A stretch of 64,000 bases of DNA, from contig MEFV01000008.1 in NCBI GenBank assembly GCA_001725255.1, forward strand, positions 306,558-370,557, read 5' to 3'. Of this stretch, positions 10,957 through 19,466 are shown one piece after another. The notes under the pieces were generated by a model, which did no database searches, was not told where the DNA came from, and saw only the letters and a program-made list of their open reading frames with translations. The translations under genes and the position numbers were made by a program. Every line of letters starts with the position of its first letter. Within the stretch, counting starts at the first letter, position 1. The DNA comes from Comamonas sp. SCN 67-35. GTDB taxonomy: Bacteria > Pseudomonadota > Gammaproteobacteria > Burkholderiales > Burkholderiaceae_C.

Positions 10957-12159
10957 TCAGGGCAGTTTCAGGAGTCGCTCGAGCGACACCTGCAGGCGCA
11001 CCTCGTGGGGCGCCAGGGAGGCGGTGATCTTGTATGCGGCCTGCGCTGTGTCGCGCGGGATGGGCTCGCCCGTGGGCATGCCCGAGCGGCCGATCACCAC
11101 GGCCACGCGCGGCGTGGTGGCGCTGGCGCCGCGGCGCAGCACCACGGCCACCTCGTCGCTCGCCAGGCGCACGAAGGCCCCCGGCGGGTACACGCCCAGC
11201 GTGCGCAGCAGCGCCGCGCCGGCCTCGTCCACCTCGCGCCGGTCGTTGTAGTAGCTGGCCTGAACCGCGGCGGTCACGGGCATGGCGCGGCGCGTGGCGC
11301 GCGGTGCGATGCGGGCGCCGAACACGTCGGCGCGCTGGATGAGGCGCGCCATCTGCCCGGCGGCGTCCTGCGCGTCGAGCGCGCCGCTGGCGAGCTGGTG
11401 GTGCTGGCTCACCGCCCGCAGCCAGACCGCGTCGCGCACGCCGCATTGGCGCAGCAGCGCCTCGGACTGCCGGGCGTGATCGTGGATGGCCTGCAACTGC
11501 CCGGGCGTCAGCGCCTCGGTCTGCTGCGCCAGCGTGTCCTGCAGCTCGGCCATGGCGACGTTCATCGTGAGTGCGGCGTGGCCCAATTGCAGCACCTGGG
11601 GCTCGGGCCACTGCAGCGTCTGGCGCGCGGTCAGCATGCCGGCGCAGGCCACGAGCATGGCATGCGTGGCGCTGTACTGGTGCGGCTGCTGGCCCGAGAG
11701 GAAGATCAACGCCAGCAGCGTCGCGTCCGGGCCCTCGCGGCAGAGCTGGTCCAGCTCCGCGGCCAGGCGGGCGAGGTGGTCCAGGAACTCCGGCTGCGTC
11801 GGCGTGTAGAGCAGCTGGGTGGTGCGCTGCTGCAGTCCGCGCCAGTCGGGCGGGCCGCCGCTCGTGGCGGCCCGGGCCGAGCGCCCCGAGAGCGAGAGCT
11901 TCAGCGCCGCGATCTGCCCCAGCGGGGTGTCCTTGCGCAGCATCTGCTGCAACTGGTTCATGAAGTGGCGGTGGCTCGCCGAGGCCTCGTCGGTGTCCAC
12001 GCAGATGTCGATGCCGCGTCCCCTGAGGCCGTCGAGCTCCTCGCGCGAGGCGATGGTGTAGCCGCGCGGCGCCAGCAGCGCGCCCTTGGCCGAACGCAGC
12101 GCGAACGGCAGCGGCTGGCCCACGGGCAGGGAATCGATGTCGATCGCAACCAGGTTCAT
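10957..12159 (-). CDS. Degenerate HD-GYP-like protein
   Basis: A 400-residue soluble protein that aligns by pattern with HD-GYP phosphodiesterases: an N-terminal domain (MNLVAIDIDSLPVGQPLPF, about 1-85), then a helical HD-like domain (about 150-345). The metal ligands are lost. The first His region survives (YSATHAML), but the HD pair is replaced (GHAALTMNVAM), HHE reads HHQ and the later Asp motif reads RADVFGA. It is therefore probably not a cyclic-di-GMP hydrolase; a sensor or scaffold role is possible. Its ATG overlaps the stop of the RND permease gene (12156-12159), so it is the last gene of the efflux operon. Confidence 0.75.
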   Translation of the reverse strand: MNLVAIDIDSLPVGQPLPFALRSAKGALLAPRGYTIASREELDGLRGRGIDICVDTDEASASHRHFMNQLQQMLRKDTPLGQIAALKLSLSGRSARAATSGGPPDWRGLQQRTTQLLYTPTQPEFLDHLARLAAELDQLCREGPDATLLALIFLSGQQPHQYSATHAMLVACAGMLTARQTLQWPEPQVLQLGHAALTMNVAMAELQDTLAQQTEALTPGQLQAIHDHARQSEALLRQCGVRDAVWLRAVSQHHQLASGALDAQDAAGQMARLIQRADVFGARIAPRATRRAMPVTAAVQASYYNDRREVDEAGAALLRTLGVYPPGAFVRLASDEVAVVLRRGASATTPRVAVVIGRSGMPTGEPIPRDTAQAAYKITASLAPHEVRLQVSLERLLKLP

Positions 12160-15100
12160 GTCGGTGTACCCGGCGGGGCATTATCCCCGGCCGGGTGCGC
12201 CGGCGCGCCGCGCGCGTGGCCGCGCGGGCTGGCGAGGCGCCTGATCCAGTGCTCGAAATCGTCGACGTAGGTGAACACCGCCGGCACCACGAGCAGGCTC
12301 AGCACCGTGGAGGTCAGCAGCCCGCCGATCACCGCCATGGCCATGGGCGCGCGAAAGCTCATGTCGGCGCTGCCCAGGCCGAGCGCGATCGGCATCATGC
12401 CCGCGCCCATGGCCAGCGTCGTCATGATGATGGGGCGCGCCCTCTTGTGGCAGGCGTCCAGCAGCGCGTCGAGCCGCGCCATGCCGAGCTCGCGGCGCGC
12501 CGTGATCGCGTATTCGACGAGCAGGATGGAGTTCTTGGTGGCGATGCCCATGAGCATTACCAGACCGATGAGCGAGGGCATGGAAAAGCTCTGGTGCGCG
12601 AGCATCAGCGCGACGAAGGCGCCGCCGAGCGACAGCGGCAGCGCCACGAGGATGGTGAAGGGCTGCAGCAGATCCTTGAACAGCATCACGAGCACGATGT
12701 AGATGCACACCACGCCGGTGAGCATGGCGATGCCGAAGCTGCCGAAGAGCTCAGTCATCATCTCCGCGTCGCCCACGTCCACGAGGTGCACGCTCGACGG
12801 CATCTGCGCCACGGCGGGCAGCGCGCGCACGGCCTGCGTGACTTCGCCCAGGCCGCGGCTGCCCAGCTCGATCTCGAAGCGCACGTTGCGCGAGCGGTCG
12901 TAGCGCCGGATCACGGCCGGGCCGCCCGACATCGTGAGCGTGGCCACCTCGCCCAGGCGCACCGGTCCCTTCTGGCCCGGCACGGTGAGGCGTTCGAGCA
13001 CGTGCAGGTCCTCGCGCGCGGCGTCGTCGAGGCGCACCAGGATGGGGATCTGGCGCTGCGCGACGTTGAGCTTGGCCAGGTTCTGCTCGTAGTCGCCCAC
13101 CGTGGCCACGCGCAGCGTCTCGGCGATCGCGCTGCTCGTCACGCCCAGGTCGGCGGCGCGCGCGAAGTCGGGGCGCACGTAGATCTCGGGGCGCACCAGG
13201 CTGGCGGTGGAGGTCACGCCGCCGATGCCGGGGATGGTGCGGATGCCGCGCTCCACGTCGCGCGCCACGCGGTCGAGCATGGCCGGGTCGTCGCTGCTGA
13301 GCGTCATGATGTATTTGTCGTTGGAGCCGCCCAGGCCCACGCGCACGCGCGCGCCGGGCAGGTCGCGCATGGCCTCGCGCAGGCGCTTCTCGATCTCCTG
13401 CTTGGGCGGGCGCTGCTCGCGCGGCGTCATGCGCAGCGTGAGCGTGGCCTTGCGCGGATCGGCCGCGCCGCTGCCGGTGATGGGGTCCGAGCCCGCGCTG
13501 CCGCCGCCGATGGTGCTGTAGATGGTCTGGATGTGGCCCACGCCCATGGCGCGCTGGGTGGCTTCCTTCACCAGCGCCTCGGTCTCGGGCAGCAGCGTGC
13601 CCGGGGGCAGCTCCAGGCTCACCTGCGTCTGCGCGTTGTTGTCGGCGGGCATGAAGCCCGAGGGCAGCAGCGGAATGAGCGCGAGCGACCCGGCGAAGAA
13701 CAGCAGCGCCAGCACCAGCGTGGTGAAGCGGTGGTGCAGGCACCAGCCGACGGCGTGCATGTAGAGTTTGAGCCAGCCCGGCTCCCTGTGCGCGTTCTTC
13801 ACCGGCTTGAGCAGGTAGGCGCACATCATCGGCGTGAGCAGCCGCGCGACCACGAGCGAGGCGAACACCGCGAGCGCCGCCGTCCAGCCGAACTGCTTGA
13901 AGAAGCGCCCCGGAATGCCGCTCATGAAGGCCGTGGGCAGGAACACCGCGATCAGCGTGAAGGTGGTGGCGACGACCGCCAGGCCGATCTCGTCGGCCGC
14001 CTCCATCGCCGCCTGGTAGGGCGTCTTGCCCATGCCCTGGTGGCGCACGATGTTCTCGACCTCGACGATGGCGTCGTCCACCAGGATGCCGACGACGAGC
14101 GAGAGCGCGAGCAGCGTGAGGATGTTGATCGTGAAGCCGAAGTACTGCATGCCGACGAAGGCCGGAATCATCGACAGCGGCAGCGCCACGGCCGAGATCA
14201 GCGTGGCGCGCGCCGAATGCAGGAACAGCCAGACCACCACCACCGCCAGCAGCGCGCCTTCGTAGAGCAGGCGCATGGAGCTGTCGTACTCGTCCTGCGC
14301 GATGTCCACGAAGTCCACCGTCTTGGTGAGCGAGAGGTGCGGGTAGTCGGCCTGCAGCTTGGCGAGCACCTGCTGCACGCCCGCGCCCACTTCCACTTCG
14401 CTCGCGCCCTTGCTGCGCGAGACCTCGAAGCCGATGACCTTCTCGTCGCCCAGCAGCGCGGCGGCGCGCGGCTCGGCGAAGGTGTCGCTCACGCTGGCGA
14501 GCTGGTCCAGGCGCACCGTGCGCCCGCCCGCGAGCGCGATCTGGATGCGCGCCACCTCCTCGGCCGTGCGCACCGTGGCCAGCGTGCGTACCGCCTGCTC
14601 GCCCGTTCCCAGGTCGGCGCGCCCGCCGGCGCTCTCCAACTGCACCTGGCGCAACTGGCGCGAGACCTCGGCCGCCGTCGCGCCCAGCGCCTGCAGCTTG
14701 AGCGGATCGAGCAGCACGCGCACCTCGCGCGTGACGCCGCCCACGCGCGTGACCGCGCCCACGCCGGGCACCGCCAGCAGGCGCCGCTGCAGCGTGTCGT
14801 CGACGAACCACGACAGCGCCTCGTCGTCCCAGCGGCTGGAGGCGATCGCGTAGGCGAGGATGGGCTGGCTGTTGAGGTCGAACTTGGCGACGATGGGGTC
14901 GCGCACGTCCGCCGGCAGGTCGGCGCGCACGCGCGCCACGGCCGTGCGCACGTCGTCCACCGCCTCCTGCCCGGGCTTTTCCAGCACGTACTCGGCGGCG
15001 ATGGTGACGAGCCCATCGGTCAGTGTGCTCGTGATGTGCTTGAGCCCCTGCGTCGTGGCGATGGCGTTTTCCAGGCGCTGCGCGATGTCGCTCTCGAGCT

Positions 15101-15272
15101 GCTCGGGCGCGGCGCCGGGCAAGAGGGCGGTGACGATCACCACCGGCAGGTCCATGTCGGGAAAGTTCTGCACCTTCATGGAGCGGAACGACATCAGCCC
15201 CGCGAGCGTGAGCAGCACGAACAGCATCGCCGCCGGAACGGGGTTGCGGATGCTCCAGGCAGAGACGTTCAT
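12156..15272 (-). CDS. Efflux RND transporter permease (HAE1-like)
   Basis: A 1038-residue inner-membrane proton antiporter of the RND superfamily, which pumps drugs or other amphiphiles through an adaptor and an outer-membrane channel. It has the 12-helix, two-large-periplasmic-loop organisation. The proton-relay aspartates in helix 4 are intact (VGILVDDAIVEVEN, Asp399-Asp400), and the second half repeats the fold (GLVMLMGIATKNSILLVEYA). It starts 2 bases after the adaptor stop and overlaps the next gene by 4 bases. No outer-membrane factor gene is nearby, so a shared TolC-type channel is likely. Confidence 0.95.
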   Translation of the reverse strand: MNVSAWSIRNPVPAAMLFVLLTLAGLMSFRSMKVQNFPDMDLPVVIVTALLPGAAPEQLESDIAQRLENAIATTQGLKHITSTLTDGLVTIAAEYVLEKPGQEAVDDVRTAVARVRADLPADVRDPIVAKFDLNSQPILAYAIASSRWDDEALSWFVDDTLQRRLLAVPGVGAVTRVGGVTREVRVLLDPLKLQALGATAAEVSRQLRQVQLESAGGRADLGTGEQAVRTLATVRTAEEVARIQIALAGGRTVRLDQLASVSDTFAEPRAAALLGDEKVIGFEVSRSKGASEVEVGAGVQQVLAKLQADYPHLSLTKTVDFVDIAQDEYDSSMRLLYEGALLAVVVVWLFLHSARATLISAVALPLSMIPAFVGMQYFGFTINILTLLALSLVVGILVDDAIVEVENIVRHQGMGKTPYQAAMEAADEIGLAVVATTFTLIAVFLPTAFMSGIPGRFFKQFGWTAALAVFASLVVARLLTPMMCAYLLKPVKNAHREPGWLKLYMHAVGWCLHHRFTTLVLALLFFAGSLALIPLLPSGFMPADNNAQTQVSLELPPGTLLPETEALVKEATQRAMGVGHIQTIYSTIGGGSAGSDPITGSGAADPRKATLTLRMTPREQRPPKQEIEKRLREAMRDLPGARVRVGLGGSNDKYIMTLSSDDPAMLDRVARDVERGIRTIPGIGGVTSTASLVRPEIYVRPDFARAADLGVTSSAIAETLRVATVGDYEQNLAKLNVAQRQIPILVRLDDAAREDLHVLERLTVPGQKGPVRLGEVATLTMSGGPAVIRRYDRSRNVRFEIELGSRGLGEVTQAVRALPAVAQMPSSVHLVDVGDAEMMTELFGSFGIAMLTGVVCIYIVLVMLFKDLLQPFTILVALPLSLGGAFVALMLAHQSFSMPSLIGLVMLMGIATKNSILLVEYAITARRELGMARLDALLDACHKRARPIIMTTLAMGAGMMPIALGLGSADMSFRAPMAMAVIGGLLTSTVLSLLVVPAVFTYVDDFEHWIRRLASPRGHARGAPAHPAGDNAPPGTPT

Positions 15273-15274
15273 GA

Positions 15275-16402
15275 TTACTTTGTTTTCGTAGCTGCTTGCG
15301 CTTGGCTGGAGCCGCTCTCAGCCTGTTTTTGTTCTGAATTCTCGACCACCTGCACCAAGTCGCCGTCGTTCAGGAACGTCCCGCCGCGCTCGACGATGCG
15401 CGCGTGATCGGCCAGGCCCTCGGTGACCTCGATGCGCTCGCCCACGCGCTGGCCGGTGCGCACGCGGCGCAGCACCACGTGGTCGTTCCCCTGCAGCTCG
15501 AACACGCTGGGGAAGCCGTCGCGCACGACCACGGCCGACAGCGGCACCGACAGCGCCTGCTTGTCGCCCAGCAGGAATTCGCCGCTGGCGTACAGGCCGG
15601 CGCGCAGGCCGGCCTGGCCCGGCACGTCCACGTAGACGAGCGCGTTGCGCGTGTTCACGTCCACCGTCGGCCCGAGCATGCGCACCCGGCCCCGCACCTG
15701 CGCGCCGCTCGTGGTCGTGATCAGGGCCTGGGTGCCCGCGCGCAGGCGCGCGAGGTCGGAGGCGTTGACCTCGGCGCGCCACTCCAGGCGCCCCTGGCGC
15801 ACCATGCGAAACAGCTCGGCACCGACGTTGACCACGGCGCCCACGGTGGCCGTGCGCGAGGAGATGATGCCGCCGTCGGGGGCCAGGACCTCGGTGTGCT
15901 TCAGGCGCAGCAACTGGGTACCCAGCGCCGCCTCGGCCGCGGCCACGCTCGCGGCGGCGCTCTGCTCGGCGGTGGCGTACTGCTGGATCTGCTGCGCGCT
16001 CATCGCGCCGCTGCCGCTCAGGGCCTGGGCGCGCGCGGCGTTGGCCTGCGCCTCGGCCACGGCGGCCTGCGCCTGCCGGAGCGCGGCGCGCGCCTGCGCC
16101 ACGTCGCCCTGCACGAGGTCGGTGGCGAAACGGGCGAGCACCTGGCCCTTGCGCACCGCATCGCCCACGTTCACCAGCACGTCGGCGATGCGCAGGCCGC
16201 CGATCTCCGCGCCCACGCTCGCTTCCTGCCACGCGGCGATGTTGCCGTTGGCCGAAAGGTGCTCGGCCAGCAGGCCGCGCACCGGCGTGGTGGTGCTCAC
16301 CGTGAGCGCCGGCTGCGCCTTGGCGGCAGGCTCGGCCGCCTGGCCGGTGGCCAGCCAGAGCGAGGTGAGCAGGGCGATGAAGGGCGGTAGGAGGCGCTGC
16401 AT
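15275..16402 (-). CDS. Efflux RND periplasmic adaptor subunit
   Basis: A membrane-fusion protein linking the RND permease to an outer-membrane channel. At 375 residues it has a signal peptide (MQRLLPPFIALLTSLWLATG), a biotinyl/lipoyl-like half (VGAEIGGLRIADVLVNVGDAVRKGQVLARF), a helical hairpin rich in Ala/Gln (about 105-165), then the beta-barrel and membrane-proximal domains. The ATG at 16402 is chosen because it opens a complete signal peptide. The polar C-terminal tail is encoded by a copy of a dispersed repeat (15289-15340). It is the first gene of the efflux operon. Confidence 0.92.
   Translation of the reverse strand: MQRLLPPFIALLTSLWLATGQAAEPAAKAQPALTVSTTTPVRGLLAEHLSANGNIAAWQEASVGAEIGGLRIADVLVNVGDAVRKGQVLARFATDLVQGDVAQARAALRQAQAAVAEAQANAARAQALSGSGAMSAQQIQQYATAEQSAAASVAAAEAALGTQLLRLKHTEVLAPDGGIISSRTATVGAVVNVGAELFRMVRQGRLEWRAEVNASDLARLRAGTQALITTTSGAQVRGRVRMLGPTVDVNTRNALVYVDVPGQAGLRAGLYASGEFLLGDKQALSVPLSAVVVRDGFPSVFELQGNDHVVLRRVRTGQRVGERIEVTEGLADHARIVERGGTFLNDGDLVQVVENSEQKQAESGSSQAQAATKTK
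15289..15340 (+). repeat. Dispersed AGCT-CGCTTG repeat within the adaptor 3' end
   Basis: Begins GTAGCTGCTTGCGCTTGG on the plus strand and continues to a T-rich stretch, as in the copies at 49208 and 63756. Here it encodes the last residues of the adaptor protein, so the repeat seems to have been absorbed into the reading frame. Confidence 0.45.
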
Positions 16403-16491
16403 GGGCCGTCGGTTTGGCAAAAGCGCCAAGTGTCGCATGGACGGCCCCGGCGGCCTGCAGCGTACGTGACGGGGCGACAGCCCCGCACCGG

Positions 16492-17292
<801 letters not shown>

Positions 17293-17550
17293 GAATGAAC
17301 CTCGGGAAAAATCAGACAAGTGCACCAACCCGAAGGTATCGGAACAAGATGAAAGGGATGGATTCGTGCCGAGGGCAAGGCGCAAACCACAGCGATACCG
17401 GGTGGTATCGCGAGGATTTGCAACGCCGCCATCGGTGCGAAGGCGCGCTTTCATGTTTCGATATCTTCGGGTTGGTGCACCAGATGCTAGTCGTTGATGT
17501 TGCACCACACAACAAACCATGCGCCATGAGTACATGACGCGTGGTTGTGA
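17293..17550. other. metI-metQ intergenic region
   Basis: 258 gene-free bases inside what is otherwise a tight metN-metI-metQ operon. Most of it is the palindromic element at 17320-17480. The remainder on the metI side (17481-17550) is less GC-rich and shows no clear hairpin. Whether metQ has its own promoter here cannot be decided by eye. Confidence 0.7.
17320..17480. repeat. Long palindromic structured element, copy 1
   Basis: The outer arms GTGCACCAACCCGAAGGTATCG (17320-17341) and their near-perfect inverse (17459-17480) differ at one of 22 positions. The weaker AACA and TGAAAG motifs next to them are also mirrored. The inner core (17378-17425) has a perfect 8-bp stem, GCGATACC/GGTATCGC (17392-17399 and 17404-17411, 4-base loop), extended by GCAAA/TTTGC. 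The same 48-base core recurs without gaps at 39041-39088. The element begins 28 bases before the metQ start codon. Confidence 0.85.
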
Positions 17551-18216
17551 TCAGCGGTGCGTGAGGCGCCGCACCAGCCAGTCGCCGAGGCTCTGCAGCC
17601 CCTGCACGAAGACGATGAGAATCAGCACCACGGCCAGCATCACGTCGGGCAGGAAGCGCTGGTAGCCGTAGCGGATGCCGAGATCCCCCAGGCCGCCGCC
17701 GCCCACGGCGCCCGCCATCGCCGAGTAGCCGGTCAGGCTCACGAGCGCGATGGTCAGCCCCGCGACGATGCCGGGCAGCGCCTCGGGCAGCAGCACTTTC
17801 CAGACGATCTGCCAGGTGCTCGCGCCCATCGATTGCGCCGCTTCGATCAGCCCCGCGTCGACCTCGCGCAGCGCCGTCTCCACCAGGCGTGCGATGAAGG
17901 GCGCCGCCGCGAGGGTCATCGGCACGATCGCGGCCCAGGTGCCGATCGACGTGCCGGTGACGAGGCGCGTGAACGGAATGATGGCCACGAGCAGGATGAT
18001 GAAGGGCGTGGAGCGAACCGCGTTCACGAGGCCGCCCACCACCACGTTGGCCGGGCGGTTGCCCAGGATGCCCTTGTGGTCCGTCAGGCGCAGGAACACG
18101 CCCAGCGGGATGCCCAGCAGGCCGCCGATTGCGCCCGAAATGCCGACCATGATCACGGTTTCCCACAGCGATGTGCCAAAGAGCGCGAGCATCATGGGAG
18201 TGAAGTTGTCAAACAT
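17551..18216 (-). CDS. metI: Methionine ABC transporter permease MetI
   Basis: Inner-membrane channel of the MetNIQ importer. At 221 residues it has about five membrane spans and the ABC permease EAA-type loop ([22 protein letters not shown]), where MetN docks. It overlaps the metN 3' end by 8 bases, so expression is coupled. Confidence 0.95.
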   Translation of the reverse strand: MFDNFTPMMLALFGTSLWETVIMVGISGAIGGLLGIPLGVFLRLTDHKGILGNRPANVVVGGLVNAVRSTPFIILLVAIIPFTRLVTGTSIGTWAAIVPMTLAAAPFIARLVETALREVDAGLIEAAQSMGASTWQIVWKVLLPEALPGIVAGLTIALVSLTGYSAMAGAVGGGGLGDLGIRYGYQRFLPDVMLAVVLILIVFVQGLQSLGDWLVRRLTHR

Positions 18217-19273
18217 GGCGATCCTCCGTCACCGCTGCTTCCTGCACCTGTGCAAGCACGCCGCGTGCCTGCAGGTCCTCGGTGGCGCGTTCGATGTCCG
18301 TGGGCGTGCCGCTCAGGTAAATGGCCAGCGAGCCGAACGCCTGCCCCTGGATTTCATCGATCTGCCCGTGCAGGATGGACAGCTCCAGCCCGCGCTCGCG
18401 GATCAGGTGCGAGAGGATGGGCTCGTAGGCCTGGTCACCCGCGTACGACAGGCGCACGAGGCGCCCGACCCGGCCCTGCGCCAGGCCCTGGTCGAGTTCG
18501 CGCACGCGGGCGAGCACGGCGGCGGGCAGGGTCTGCGGCACGATCTCGTCGATCAGGCTGCGCGTGATCGCCTCGCGCGGGCGCGTGAACAGCTCCAGCA
18601 CCGGGCCCATTTCCACGATGCGCCCGGCGTCGATCACCGCCACGCGGTCGGCGATCTGCTTGATCACCTGCATCTGGTGCGTGATGAGCACCACCGTCAC
18701 GCCCAGCTCACGGTTGACGCGGCGCAGCAGATCGAGGATGGAGCGCGTGGTTTCGGGGTCGAGCGCGCTCGTGGCCTCGTCCGAGAGCAGCACCTTGGGG
18801 CGGCTCGCCAGCGCTCGCGCAATGCCCACGCGCTGCTTCTGCCCCCCCGAAATCTGCGCCGGGTAGCGCTCGGCCAGTTCGGCCAGGCCCACCAGTTCCA
18901 GCAGCGGTGTCACACGTTCACGGATCGCTGCCTTGTCCATGCCCGCGAGCTCCAGCGGCAGCGCCGCGTTGTCGTACACCGTGCGCGAGGACAGCAGGTT
19001 GAAATGCTGGAACACCATGCCGATCTCGCGGCGCGCGGCGCGCAACTCGGCCTCGGGCAGCCGCGTGAGCTCGCGCCCGTCCACCCGCACCTGTCCGTGC
19101 GTCGGGCGGTTGAGCAGATTGATGACGCGCACGAGCGAGCTCTTGCCCGCGCCCGAGCGCCCGATGATGCCGAACACCTCGCCCGCGGCGATCCGCAGGC
19201 TGACGCCGTGCAGCGCCGTCACGGGGCCGTTCGGGCCGGGGTAGATCTGGGTGATGTCCCGCAGTTCGATCAT
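18209..19273 (-). CDS. metN: Methionine ABC transporter ATP-binding protein MetN
   Basis: ATPase of the D/L-methionine importer, 354 residues. Walker A is GRSGAGKS (38-45), the signature is [15 protein letters not shown] (about 140-154) and Walker B is [12 protein letters not shown]. The C-terminal ~75 residues form the NIL domain that senses methionine and inhibits transport in characterised homologues. It is the first gene of the operon. A 193-base gap separates it from the upstream glnE on the same strand, enough for its own promoter. No SAM riboswitch motif was recognised in that gap. Confidence 0.96.
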   Translation of the reverse strand: MIELRDITQIYPGPNGPVTALHGVSLRIAAGEVFGIIGRSGAGKSSLVRVINLLNRPTHGQVRVDGRELTRLPEAELRAARREIGMVFQHFNLLSSRTVYDNAALPLELAGMDKAAIRERVTPLLELVGLAELAERYPAQISGGQKQRVGIARALASRPKVLLSDEATSALDPETTRSILDLLRRVNRELGVTVVLITHQMQVIKQIADRVAVIDAGRIVEMGPVLELFTRPREAITRSLIDEIVPQTLPAAVLARVRELDQGLAQGRVGRLVRLSYAGDQAYEPILSHLIRERGLELSILHGQIDEIQGQAFGSLAIYLSGTPTDIERATEDLQARGVLAQVQEAAVTEDRHV

Positions 19274-19466
19274 GTATGCCTATCGCGGTACGGGCGCGCC
19301 TCGTGGGTGCGCCGAATCAGGCGTGCAGACGTGGTCGCAGCCAAACAGCGGATTTTACGAGGTGCGTTGTTGCGCTGCAGCAAACAACGGCGGCCCGGGT
19401 GTCGCCGGCGTCGCGCATCCTTGCGCTCGCATCATGGGCGCGGCAACCATGGAAACCCTCGGCTGG

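Noticed and set aside
12195..15407. A 1070-codon open frame on the plus strand opposite the RND permease, and similar long antisense frames opposite purB, tkt, glnE and leuS
   Set aside because: They lie exactly opposite strongly recognisable genes, are rich in His/Arg/Gly/Ala with no domain pattern, and are expected in very GC-rich DNA.
17321..17480. TGCACCA and TGGTGCA at the two ends of the metQ palindrome, resembling NtrC half-sites
   Set aside because: The half-sites are about 145 bases apart instead of 5 bases, and are better explained as the arms of the long palindrome.
19274..19466. Searched for a SAM riboswitch or MetJ box ahead of metN
   Set aside because: No conserved motif of either type is recognisable; MetJ is not expected in this bacterial group.
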